Of a stretch of DNA of 16,985 nt, positions 8,340 to 15,837 are shown in pieces. The stretch is from Desulfobacterales bacterium HSG17 (GTDB lineage Bacteria > Desulfobacterota > Desulfobacteria > Desulfobacterales > Desulfococcaceae). The stretch is from positions 1 to 16,985 of the forward strand of contig JAUCGD010000057.1 in the NCBI GenBank assembly GCA_030377945.1, read 5' to 3'. Within the stretch, counting starts at the first letter, position 1, and the number at the start of each line of letters is the position of its first letter. Position numbers and translations under genes: made by a program. A model generated the notes under the pieces. That model was not told the origin of the DNA. It saw only the letters and a program-made list of their open reading frames with translations, and did no database searches.

Positions 8340-9093
8340 CATAAATTCCACAAATAAAAGTAAAACATATCAGCGAACCGTGATGATAGAAGAACTCTAT
8401 CAAAGATACGGGACAGGGCCGGGAGTTAACACCCTGTCCAGCCGCTTCCGTTTTAATTGGAAAAAATACGCATGGTCATCTGTTGTCAGTGCCACATATA
8501 TTATAAAAAGGGCAATGGATATCCTTGTCTCTGTTACAATGCTTATTCTGCTCAGTCCACTGTTTATAGCTGTTGCTGCCGCAATAAGACTGACAGACAG
8601 AGGAAAAGTGATTTTCTGGCAGACCCGTGTTGGAAAATGGGGAAAAGAATTCCCCTTTCCAAAGTTCAGATCCATGGTTGTTAATGCAGATGAATTAAAA
8701 GATAAAATACTTGAACAAAGCCACCATGAAGACAGCATTACTTTTAAAATGAAAAAAGATCCAAGAGTAACCTGGATAGGCCGTATCATCCGTAAATTGA
8801 GTATTGACGAACTTCCACAATTGTGGAACGTTTTAATGGGTGACATGTCTCTTGTCGGCCCCAGGCCTCCTGTACCCAGGGAAGTTGAATTATACACCCT
8901 TGCTGACAGAAGGAGACTTGATGCAACACCTGGCCTGACCTGTATATGGCAGGTAAGCGGACGAGGAGATATCCCTTTTGACCAGCAGGTAGCCCTGGAT
9001 AAGGAGTATATTGAAAGCCGGAGCTTATGGCTGGATATCAAAATACTTTTAAAAACCGTCCCAGCAGTCTTGACAGGTAAAGGGGCTTATTAA
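8326..9093 (+). CDS. Undecaprenyl-phosphate sugar-1-phosphate transferase (initiating PGT)
   Basis: A 255-residue monotopic phosphoglycosyltransferase (bacterial sugar transferase family, WcaJ/PssY/EpsL type). It transfers a sugar-1-phosphate from a nucleotide sugar to undecaprenyl phosphate at the inner face of the membrane, the first step of repeat-unit assembly. About 58 N-terminal residues precede the re-entrant membrane helix (about 62-90, with the helix-breaking Pro in LLSPLF). Then come FPKFRSM, the catalytic Asp161-Glu162 pair in SIDELPQLWN, GDMSLVGPRPPVPRE, and the C-terminal PGLTCIWQVSGRGD. All catalytic motifs are intact. It lacks the four extra N-terminal transmembrane helices of full-length WcaJ. 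ATG 8326 was chosen because AGAGG lies 6 bases upstream. It overlaps the STAS gene by 14 bases. A second ATG at 8383 has no clear ribosome site. Confidence 0.95.
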   Translation: MHSDNINSTNKSKTYQRTVMIEELYQRYGTGPGVNTLSSRFRFNWKKYAWSSVVSATYIIKRAMDILVSVTMLILLSPLFIAVAAAIRLTDRGKVIFWQTRVGKWGKEFPFPKFRSMVVNADELKDKILEQSHHEDSITFKMKKDPRVTWIGRIIRKLSIDELPQLWNVLMGDMSLVGPRPPVPREVELYTLADRRRLDATPGLTCIWQVSGRGDIPFDQQVALDKEYIESRSLWLDIKILLKTVPAVLTGKGAY

Positions 9094-9120
9094 TATGTTT
9101 TTACAAGGAAATAGCCAATA

Positions 9121-10602
9121 ATGAGAGCAATACTGATAACTAGCGGGGAGTTGAAGGAAATAAGTATTTCAGGCGACAGTATTTCTTCTTCTCTTATGCT
9201 TCTGATTGACCGGCCATTTATTCAGCATGTTATTGAATATCTTGTGAATCAGGGGATTAAGGATTTTGATGTGGTTCTCTGTCAGTCACCTGAAAAAATA
9301 AAGGATTTACTGGGAAACGGCAGAAGATGGGGTGTAAATTTCACCTACCATCTTGTCAGGGACCCGGCCAGACCTTATGAGATATTGAAACGAATTTCAT
9401 CTGAACCAAAAGGCCCCCCTGTTATCCTGGCTCATACTGACAGACTGCTCCTGGCTGACATATCTTCTTCCATTCAAAACAAACCCCTTCCTGTTCTTTA
9501 TTTCCAGAACCATGATGAATGGACAGGCTGGGCTGTGGTTCCTCATGACTCTGGAAAAGAATTGCCAAAGGATTCAGATGAAAAAGATCTTCTGACTTAT
9601 CTTCTCTCTTTTCCCAATTGCGGGAAAATACTTCTTGATGCCCCTATTCTTAATGCTCAATCTCACAAAGATTTGCTTTTGGCTCATGGGGCTGTGATTG
9701 AAAAAAAATTTAATAATCTTATGATAACAGGACGGGAAGTTGAAGACAATGTATGGGTTTCAAGAAATGTATCTATCCATCCTTCTGCTAAAATAACACC
9801 ACCTGTTTACATTGGCGAAAACTGTAATATAGAAAAAAATGTCAGCTTAGGTCCAGGGGTGGTGGTTGGAAAAGACTGTTTCATAAACCGTGAATCCATT
9901 CTTGAAAATACAGTCATATTCCCGGGAAGTTATGTTGGTGAAGCACTTGAACTCCGGGATGTACTGGTAAACAGGAATCATCTTGTCAATGTCAGACTGG
10001 GAACAGAATTAACCATTAGTGAAGATCTTATTCTCGGGAGTTTAACCAAAAAGCCCTTGGTCGTATGGTGGAAAAAACTGTTTTCAAGGATAATTGCATT
10101 CAATCTTATATTGCTCACTTCCCCATTTTTTCTAATTATTACATTTTTTTTAAAATTTTTTCGTAAAGGGAATGTATTCCATGCAAAAGAAGCAATATGT
10201 CTTCCTGCTGAACCGGATATGTCTTTATGGCGCACATTTTCCCTTCTCAGTTTTTCCAGGCCCGAAGCTGTTCAAAAAGCAGGACTGAATGATCTGTTTC
10301 TCCGTTTTCTTCCTGGGCTTATCAATATAGCTCAGGGAAATCTCCATTTTGTCGGGGTTAAGCCAAGAACTTCTGAAGAGATAAATGCACTTCCGCGGGA
10401 ATGGAAACTGCTCTATCTGAAAAGTAAGCCCGGTTTAATAAGCGAAGCACTGGTAAATTTTGGGCCGGAACCTGATGAAGATGAATTATTTTCTGCTGAA
10501 ACCTTTTATTCCGTATCAGCAGGATTAAAATATGACCTTAAAATTCTTGTTAAATACCTGGGCCAGATAACAGGATTTGTGCCTTTACCCGGAGACGAAT
10601 AG
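9121..10602 (+). CDS. Fused NTP-transferase-like / beta-helix / degenerate sugar-transferase-like protein
   Basis: A 493-residue three-part protein. Residues 1-200 resemble the fold of sugar nucleotidyltransferases (AILITSG, DRPFIQHVIEYLVNQGIKDF, GNGRRWGVNFTYHL). However, the nucleotide-binding GGxGTRL signature and the PK motif are absent. Residues about 205-300 form imperfect left-handed beta-helix hexapeptide repeats (IHPSAKI, YIGENCNI, VSLGPGVVVGKDC). A hydrophobic segment (about 318-340) matches the membrane helix of phosphoglycosyltransferases, followed by a related C-terminal domain. There the sequence RFLPGLINIAQGNLHFVG aligns with DELPQLWNVLMGDMSLVG of the upstream enzyme, so the catalytic Asp-Glu pair is replaced by Arg395-Phe396. 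The protein is probably non-catalytic, for example a scaffold or partner of the intact transferase 27 bases upstream. That role is inferred. The beta-helix could still bind acyl or nucleotide ligands. Confidence 0.8.
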   Translation: MRAILITSGELKEISISGDSISSSLMLLIDRPFIQHVIEYLVNQGIKDFDVVLCQSPEKIKDLLGNGRRWGVNFTYHLVRDPARPYEILKRISSEPKGPPVILAHTDRLLLADISSSIQNKPLPVLYFQNHDEWTGWAVVPHDSGKELPKDSDEKDLLTYLLSFPNCGKILLDAPILNAQSHKDLLLAHGAVIEKKFNNLMITGREVEDNVWVSRNVSIHPSAKITPPVYIGENCNIEKNVSLGPGVVVGKDCFINRESILENTVIFPGSYVGEALELRDVLVNRNHLVNVRLGTELTISEDLILGSLTKKPLVVWWKKLFSRIIAFNLILLTSPFFLIITFFLKFFRKGNVFHAKEAICLPAEPDMSLWRTFSLLSFSRPEAVQKAGLNDLFLRFLPGLINIAQGNLHFVGVKPRTSEEINALPREWKLLYLKSKPGLISEALVNFGPEPDEDELFSAETFYSVSAGLKYDLKILVKYLGQITGFVPLPGDE

Positions 10603-10609
10603 GCAGGTT

Positions 10610-10876
10610 TTGAATAAAGAAAAGAAACCCACAGACAAGTTATCTTCCGATGACAAAACCTTAATTGCAGATGCCATAGAGCAGCGAGCGATTGAACAGG
10701 CAAGGAAGACAAGCTTTTTGAAGGTTGCTAAATTTGCAGGTGATTCTCTTTTTGTAATTTTTGCCTTTATACCATTTATTTTATTAATTTTCATGATTCT
10801 GTATATTATCAAATCAGCTTTGGGGATTGATATCTTTCCTGAAAAACACCTGTGGGATATAATTTTGCCTGGATAA
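10610..10876 (+). CDS. Small single-pass membrane protein, unknown function
   Basis: About 88 residues if translation begins at TTG 10610; an alternative in-frame TTG at 10577 would overlap the previous gene. Neither start has a well-spaced ribosome site, so the start is uncertain. The N-terminal half is charged and helical (SSDDKTLIADAIEQRAIEQA). It is followed by one transmembrane helix (residues about 42-65, rich in Phe, Ile and Leu) and a short tail ending WDIILPG. I recognise no family. The frame runs directly from the exopolysaccharide genes, begins 7 bases after the previous stop and ends before a promoter-like gap, so it is probably the last gene of that transcript. The amino-acid composition looks like a real membrane protein. 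An accessory role in polysaccharide assembly is possible but only by association. Confidence 0.6.
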   Translation: MNKEKKPTDKLSSDDKTLIADAIEQRAIEQARKTSFLKVAKFAGDSLFVIFAFIPFILLIFMILYIIKSALGIDIFPEKHLWDIILPG

Positions 10877-10890
10877 TTTTTTTGTAATAG

Positions 10891-10918
10891 TTGATAATCA
10901 AATCTATGTTCTTATATT
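10891..10918 (+). promoter_or_regulatory. Candidate sigma-70 promoter for the secreted LruC protein gene
   Basis: TTGATA at 10891-10896 and TATATT at 10913-10918 each match the consensus at 5 of 6 positions with a 16-base spacer. They lie in an AT-rich gap 38 bases before ATG 10956. No competing gene overlaps it, and a good ribosome site (AAGGAG) follows. It suggests that the secreted protein can be transcribed separately from the upstream genes. AT-richness makes chance matches easier. Confidence 0.45.
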
Positions 10919-10955
10919 TTTATACAAACCAACCATATAACAAAGGAGTTGTCCC

Positions 10956-13487
10956 ATGAAAAAAAACCTAAAACATATTACTTATATTATGACATTTCTA
11001 ATATCTTTTGTTCTATCCTTTGTTCCTTTTGCAATTGCTGCCCCCGGGGATATTAATGACAGTCAGACAATTGACCTGACAGATGCCATACTTGCACTTC
11101 AAACCATAAGCGGAGTTGATATACAAAGCACTGTTATCAAAGAAAACAGCATAGACAAAGATAATAAAATAGGTATTGAAGATGCTATTTACGCGCTCAG
11201 ACGAACAGCTGATGGAAAAACAGACGTAACAATGGAAGATTTGGATTTAGACCCGGATTTTAATTTCAACACCACAAAAAATATCAGCATTTCCATTGCA
11301 ACCAATACCCCTTCAAACACTCCACTTTCAAGAGTTCCTTTTACAATCTGGGATAAGCAGCAGGATGAGAATTTCAAATTATCACAGACCTCTTTAACAG
11401 AACTGGCCGCTAAGATTCCCACAGATATTTTATCCGGTTTACAGGATTTAAAAGATATTGTTTATGACAATAAAGACATTTTTCTGGATGCACTAGGAGA
11501 AAAAATAGGGATTCTTCCGGCTCTTGAGTATGAATCATTGATTCTTCAATATGCTGAAAAGGATGAGAAAACAGCTCTGCTCACGGCTGTTACAGATATT
11601 AGCGGTTTATATACAAATACCGATTTCACAATCCCGTCATACCTTGATACATTATTCATCGGTACTGACTATCTTGGATTTCCCGGTATTGTTCCTGTAA
11701 ATATCGTAAATAATACTATGACTTTCGATTATTATACATATTTTCAAAATACCATTGCCAGAGCGTCCCGGATAACACCCAGAACAGGAAGTGTTCCGGC
11801 CGGTTATCTGACCCTTGGAGGCTGGGACAGTAACGGAGTTCCCGACTATATGGAACCAGTTCGCGATATTGTCGATTCAGAATTAATGGCAAATATTAAT
11901 TCATCACTTCCTGAAGGATATAAGGTTCCTGAACTTCATCCTGAATACCTTTTAGAAAATGTTGTAAGTAAAACTGTTATTGTTGGAGATCAGGATGCAG
12001 ATATTTTCATAACCTTTGTTCATGAGGGGGCCGGATACAAAAATGTACTAGGCTTTTATTCTTACCAGGAAAACAGTCCGCCGGATCAGGAAACCGAGAT
12101 TGCCAACAAAACCATTATATTTCCCAATGTTTCCTTTGCAGGAAGCGGCGGCGGCCTTATTACAGGCGACAAAGTTAAAATCGGAAGATTCTCTCCAGGT
12201 ACTGTCATTGAATGGTTTCTGTTTGCAAACGGTTACAAGGCCCCCAATGTAACTGAAGGCAACTGGATAGTATATTCTGACAGAAATTTCAATGATGAGT
12301 CACCTCCAGCTACCGGGGAAGATGATTTAAGACAGCATGTTGTTCATCTTCAGGCTTCAGGTGACAGGTATGTACTGGGCTTTGAAGACATACGAAGGGA
12401 TAACAGCGGGTGTGATCAGGATTTTAACGATGCCATGTTTTACGTTACTTCAAATCCTCCTTCAGCAATTTCCAGTGCAAATGTTGCCCCGATTTCAACA
12501 CCTGGAGAATCGGATTCAGACAGTGACGGTATTACAGATGCTTTTGACGATTATAAATTTGATGCAGCTAAAGCTTTTAATAACTATTCAACCGGCACCC
12601 TTGCATTTGAAGACCTGTGGCCCGCAAAAGGGGATTATGATTTTAATGATCTGGTAACTGACTATACTTTTAACCGAATAACCAACGCTGACAACAAGGT
12701 TGTGGAAATTGGCGCTGAGTTTATCATACGGGCAATAGGTGCATCCCTGGACAATGGATTTGCTTTTCAAATAGACAACCTTGAGCCCGCAGCAATAAAT
12801 TCAATCAGTGATGTCAGGCTTGACGGAGATTTAGTCTCAGGAGGCGGCCCTATACTTTACGAACCATCTTACATCACCCTTGCAGCCAACAAGCTGGAAG
12901 TATCAGACTTCTCCAATACATGGTTTGCCAGCAAAGCTATTGTCATTGTAACAGACAATCTTAATAAACTGATGTTTGACCCTGACCAGCGTCCTTCCAC
13001 CATGTCCTTTGTCAACACTCAGCTCAACAAACCTTATATAACACCAAGAACCGTATCACTGCTCATAGAACTCAACGCACCTATGACCCTGGAAGACCTT
13101 GGAGCGCCGCCATTCAACCCATTTATCTTTATTGATACAACAGGAAGTAATCCGGCTGAGGACTGGAAACGCAGACAGAGAGAACTGCATCTGCCGGATT
13201 ATACACCAACAGATAAAGCTTCTTTTGACAGATACCTGAGCGCTGAAGATGACAGCAGCATATCCCCGTTTAACCAGGCAGGACCGCGCTACTACAAAAC
13301 AATAAATCATTTACCCTGGGTTTTGCACATCCCTGAAAGCTTTGATTATCCCATAGAATTTCAGGATATAACAGGCGCACATCTCCATTTTGTTGAATGG
13401 GCTGAAACCGGGGGTGTCAGTTATCCTGACTGGTACAGGAATATTGAAGGATATCGAAATTCGTCGTTGATATATACGCAGCCATAA
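10956..13487 (+). CDS. Secreted dockerin-like / DUF4114 / LruC-domain protein
   Basis: An 843-residue exported protein. The signal peptide is Lys-rich, then hydrophobic, with probable cleavage after AIA at about residue 28. Immediately after come two dockerin-like calcium-loop segments, GDINDSQTIDLTDAILAL and IDKDNKIGIEDAIYALRR (about 30-86). A middle region (about 105-340) has no family I can name. Residues about 343-505 match DUF4114 (ADIFITFVHEGAGYKNVLGF, then FEDIRRDNSGCDQDFNDAMF). An Asp-rich stretch, SDSDSDGITDAFDDY, opens the LruC domain (about 520-843), which includes AFEDLWPAKGDYDFNDLVTD and ends with HFVEWAETGGVSYPDWY. There is no PEP-CTERM tail, sortase motif or C-terminal membrane helix. 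It has AAGGAG 9 bases before ATG 10956. Its position within polysaccharide genes suggests a matrix or cell-surface calcium-binding protein. That role is inferred; LruC domains have no settled function that I know of. Confidence 0.88.
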   Translation: MKKNLKHITYIMTFLISFVLSFVPFAIAAPGDINDSQTIDLTDAILALQTISGVDIQSTVIKENSIDKDNKIGIEDAIYALRRTADGKTDVTMEDLDLDPDFNFNTTKNISISIATNTPSNTPLSRVPFTIWDKQQDENFKLSQTSLTELAAKIPTDILSGLQDLKDIVYDNKDIFLDALGEKIGILPALEYESLILQYAEKDEKTALLTAVTDISGLYTNTDFTIPSYLDTLFIGTDYLGFPGIVPVNIVNNTMTFDYYTYFQNTIARASRITPRTGSVPAGYLTLGGWDSNGVPDYMEPVRDIVDSELMANINSSLPEGYKVPELHPEYLLENVVSKTVIVGDQDADIFITFVHEGAGYKNVLGFYSYQENSPPDQETEIANKTIIFPNVSFAGSGGGLITGDKVKIGRFSPGTVIEWFLFANGYKAPNVTEGNWIVYSDRNFNDESPPATGEDDLRQHVVHLQASGDRYVLGFEDIRRDNSGCDQDFNDAMFYVTSNPPSAISSANVAPISTPGESDSDSDGITDAFDDYKFDAAKAFNNYSTGTLAFEDLWPAKGDYDFNDLVTDYTFNRITNADNKVVEIGAEFIIRAIGASLDNGFAFQIDNLEPAAINSISDVRLDGDLVSGGGPILYEPSYITLAANKLEVSDFSNTWFASKAIVIVTDNLNKLMFDPDQRPSTMSFVNTQLNKPYITPRTVSLLIELNAPMTLEDLGAPPFNPFIFIDTTGSNPAEDWKRRQRELHLPDYTPTDKASFDRYLSAEDDSSISPFNQAGPRYYKTINHLPWVLHIPESFDYPIEFQDITGAHLHFVEWAETGGVSYPDWYRNIEGYRNSSLIYTQP

Positions 13488-13513
13488 TATAATAATTTTA
13501 ATAAAATTCATGA

Positions 13514-13580
13514 TCGTGCTCGTGCTCTTAATCCTGCTTCTACCCGAATGAGACCACGAGTGCGATAATGAGCAGGATTA
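13514..13580 (+). repeat. Interleaved inverted repeats overlapping a ribosome binding site
   Basis: A perfect 10-base inverted repeat pairs TAATCCTGCT (13529-13538) with AGCAGGATTA (13571-13580). A second, imperfect pair is TCGTGCTCGTG (13514-13524) with CACGAGTGCGA (13555-13565), matching at 9 of 11. The arms occur in the order A, B, A', B', so both cannot form as simple nested hairpins; both together would make a pseudoknot. There is also a tandem CGTGCT copy at 13515-13526. Arm B' contains the AGGA ribosome site of the following glycosyltransferase gene. It may be an RNA control element or a decayed dispersed repeat. Confidence 0.55.
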
Positions 13581-13582
13581 CT

Positions 13583-14785
13583 ATGAAATCAATATTATTC
13601 CTATCATCAGAACTCCCCTACCCTCCTTTCAGCGGCGGACGGATTAAAAGCTGGAACCTGGTGAAATTCTTAAGTCAGCATTATAATCTTACAGTCGGCT
13701 GTATTCTGAAAGGGGACGATGAAAACTTTAAGGATGAATTTCTGGCAAAGGCAGATTTACAGGAGTTCTTTGCAGAAGCGCTTGCAGTTGATCGAAGTGC
13801 ATTAAACCTTATACACAGCTATATAAAAGGCATTCCTCTGAATCTTTTCAGGACTTATTCCCGGAAATTTGAGGAAAGTGTAAATAAAAAAGCATCAGAG
13901 TTTGATATGATCTTTGTGGATCACTATGAAGTCTGCCAGTATGTACCGGATGATTACAAAGGTTTTGTTGTCCTGCACACCCACAACGCAGAATACATAA
14001 TGTGGGAAAGATATGCAGCAGAGGGAGGCAGCCCGGTCAGGCGGGTGGTTGCATTTCTTGAATCCAGGCGAATAAGACACCATGAAAGTCTTGCATGTAA
14101 CCGCGCTGATCTTGTATTTGCAGCACCAAATGATATTGAAAACCTGGTTAAAATCGGAGCATACCGGGAAAAATGCCAAATTACATATCATCTTGGAGAT
14201 GATTCCCAACTTGATCTTCCCTCCCTGAAATTTGAAGATACGCAAAAGGCCCTGCTCTATGTGGGGACCCTGACCTGGGAAGCCAATGTTGACGGCCTGC
14301 TCTGGTTTTTCAAAGATGTCTGGCCTTTGTTAAAACAGGAGCATCCTGATTTAAAACTCTGGATTGCAGGTAAAAATCCTGATAAAAGGCTGATTCATGC
14401 TGCTGAAAATGAGCCTCAAATTATATTCAAAGGTTTTGTTGAAGAGCTGGAACCTTATTTAAAAAAATCCAGGGTTTATATTGCCCCGCTCCGGTTTGGA
14501 AGCGGTATAAAAGTAAAAGTGTTAAATGCTATGAGCCGCGGAATTCCCACGGTGACAACATCTGTGGGCACAGAAGGTCTGGCGGCTGAGAGCATGAAGC
14601 AGATTGCAATAACAGATACACCTGAAGAATTTAAAAAGGCTGTCAGCCTCTTACTTAATGATCAAAAAATATGGGAAGGCATGGAAGCCAGCTCCCGCAT
14701 TCTGGTCCGTGAAAAATATACCTGGAAGGCCCTGTTCAGGGATATGAAAACACATCTTGATTCAGGCCTGGAGGCAGATTTATGA
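13583..14785 (+). CDS. GT4-like glycosyltransferase (GT-B fold)
   Basis: A 400-residue cytoplasmic glycosyltransferase resembling those found in exopolysaccharide loci. The N-terminus MKSILFLSSELPYPPFSGGR is typical of the GT-B acceptor domain. HTHNAEYIMWERYA lies in the middle of that domain. The C-terminal domain begins near LLYVGTLTWEANVDGLLWF, continues through LKLWIAGKNP and FKGFVEELEPYL, and ends around GSGIKVKVLNAMSRGIPTV. In that last motif Asn315 replaces the glutamate found in most GT4 enzymes. ATG 13583 was chosen because AGGA lies 5 bases upstream and the protein then begins exactly at the family N-terminus. An in-frame ATG at 13568 lies within the inverted repeat and has a poor ribosome site. 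It overlaps the next gene by 4 bases (ATGA). Donor and acceptor sugars cannot be read. Confidence 0.92.
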   Translation: MKSILFLSSELPYPPFSGGRIKSWNLVKFLSQHYNLTVGCILKGDDENFKDEFLAKADLQEFFAEALAVDRSALNLIHSYIKGIPLNLFRTYSRKFEESVNKKASEFDMIFVDHYEVCQYVPDDYKGFVVLHTHNAEYIMWERYAAEGGSPVRRVVAFLESRRIRHHESLACNRADLVFAAPNDIENLVKIGAYREKCQITYHLGDDSQLDLPSLKFEDTQKALLYVGTLTWEANVDGLLWFFKDVWPLLKQEHPDLKLWIAGKNPDKRLIHAAENEPQIIFKGFVEELEPYLKKSRVYIAPLRFGSGIKVKVLNAMSRGIPTVTTSVGTEGLAAESMKQIAITDTPEEFKKAVSLLLNDQKIWEGMEASSRILVREKYTWKALFRDMKTHLDSGLEADL

Positions 14786-15837
14786 AACCAAAGATTTATA
14801 TCCTGATTCTTAACTGGAACGGGTGGAAAGATACTCTTGAATGTCTGGAATCTGTTTTTCGTCTGAAATATGATTCATTCCAGGTTATTGTCTGCGATAA
14901 TGCATCCCAGGACAATTCGCTTGAGCGCATATGTGCCTGGGCTGCCGGGGATGAAACTGCAAAGACGGAGGAACATTCACCGCTTGCTCATATGACCCGT
15001 CCCCCTGTTAATAAGCCCATTTCCTTTGAATTCTATAACAGGCATCAGGCTGAAACCCTTACAGAAACCACGGATGCGCCCCTTATCCTGATTCAGACCG
15101 GTGATAACCTGGGGTTTGCCGGTGGAAATAATGTTGGAATGCGTTATATTCTGCAAATGGGAGATGCTGAATATGTCTGGCTTTTAAATAACGATACTGT
15201 AATAGATCCCATGTGCCTGGATCATATGCTTGAATCTGTTTCCATTCATGAAAAACCTGCAATCTGCGGATCACGGGTTCTTTTTTATTATGAACCTGAA
15301 ATAATTCAGGCCCTTGGAGGAGCAGAATACAATAAATGGACTGGGCTGGCAAAATCAATCGGCCTTGGCATTCCAGCTGACAAAAAGATTAAGCCAAAGC
15401 AATATGAATCCCGGCTTTCATATATTGTCGGGGCATCCTGGCTCCTTCCTGTGCGGTATCTCAGGGACATCGGCCTGATGGAAGAAGCCTATTTTCTATA
15501 TTACGAGGAAATCGACTGGTGTATCCGGGGAGCGGAAAAATATGATCTTTGCTATTCTGACAAGGCTCTTGTCTATCATAAAGAGGGAAAGAGCATAGGT
15601 TCATCCAGCGATAAACGCAAAACATCGCTTTTGTCTGATTTTTATCTGTTTAGAAATAAACTTGTTTTTACCTGGAAATATTATCCTGAAGCATTGATCT
15701 CCGTATATGCTACAACTTTTCTCCAGGCTTTAAACCGTATCAGGCGGGGCCAATGGGATAAGGCTGCTCTTATCTTCAGTATCATGCTGGGGAAAAAAAA
15801 GTTTGAGAACCAGTCATCTGCCAGGAATAATTCGTGA
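14782..15837 (+). CDS. GT2-family glycosyltransferase (rhamnosyltransferase-like)
   Basis: A 351-residue GT-A glycosyltransferase. It starts with KIYILILNWNGWKDTLECLE, then VIVCDNASQDNS, DNLGFAGGNNVGMRY and VWLLNNDTVIDP. The last of these is the metal/nucleotide-binding DXD-equivalent typical of WcaE/rhamnosyltransferase-like GT2 enzymes. FLYYEEIDWCIRGAE, farther on, is the usual catalytic-base region, with YHKEGKSIGSSS after it. Between CDNASQDNS and DNLGF lies an extra stretch of roughly 55 residues (about 50-105), longer than in the simplest members. GGAGG at 14770-14774 gives a well-spaced ribosome site for ATG 14782. The gene overlaps its upstream neighbour by ATGA and its downstream neighbour by GTGA. 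It probably adds one sugar to the lipid-linked repeat unit; the sugar identity is unknown. Confidence 0.93.
   Translation: MKPKIYILILNWNGWKDTLECLESVFRLKYDSFQVIVCDNASQDNSLERICAWAAGDETAKTEEHSPLAHMTRPPVNKPISFEFYNRHQAETLTETTDAPLILIQTGDNLGFAGGNNVGMRYILQMGDAEYVWLLNNDTVIDPMCLDHMLESVSIHEKPAICGSRVLFYYEPEIIQALGGAEYNKWTGLAKSIGLGIPADKKIKPKQYESRLSYIVGASWLLPVRYLRDIGLMEEAYFLYYEEIDWCIRGAEKYDLCYSDKALVYHKEGKSIGSSSDKRKTSLLSDFYLFRNKLVFTWKYYPEALISVYATTFLQALNRIRRGQWDKAALIFSIMLGKKKFENQSSARNNS

Noticed and set aside
8400..9041. A long open frame (213 codons) on the minus strand opposite the sugar transferase gene.
   Set aside because: The + strand frame has full family motifs, while the antisense protein has no recognisable domain; it is a shadow of codon use.
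13400..13487. The C-terminus of the LruC protein as a PEP-CTERM or other sorting signal, since exosortase-linked clusters have similar glycosyltransferases.
   Set aside because: There is no Pro-Glu-Pro motif, no terminal hydrophobic helix and no basic tail; the end matches the LruC domain itself.
13494..13508. A perfect AT-only palindrome (AATTTTA, A, TAAAATT) just after the LruC gene stop, as a terminator.
   Set aside because: The stem has no G or C and a one-base centre, so a stable RNA hairpin is not possible.
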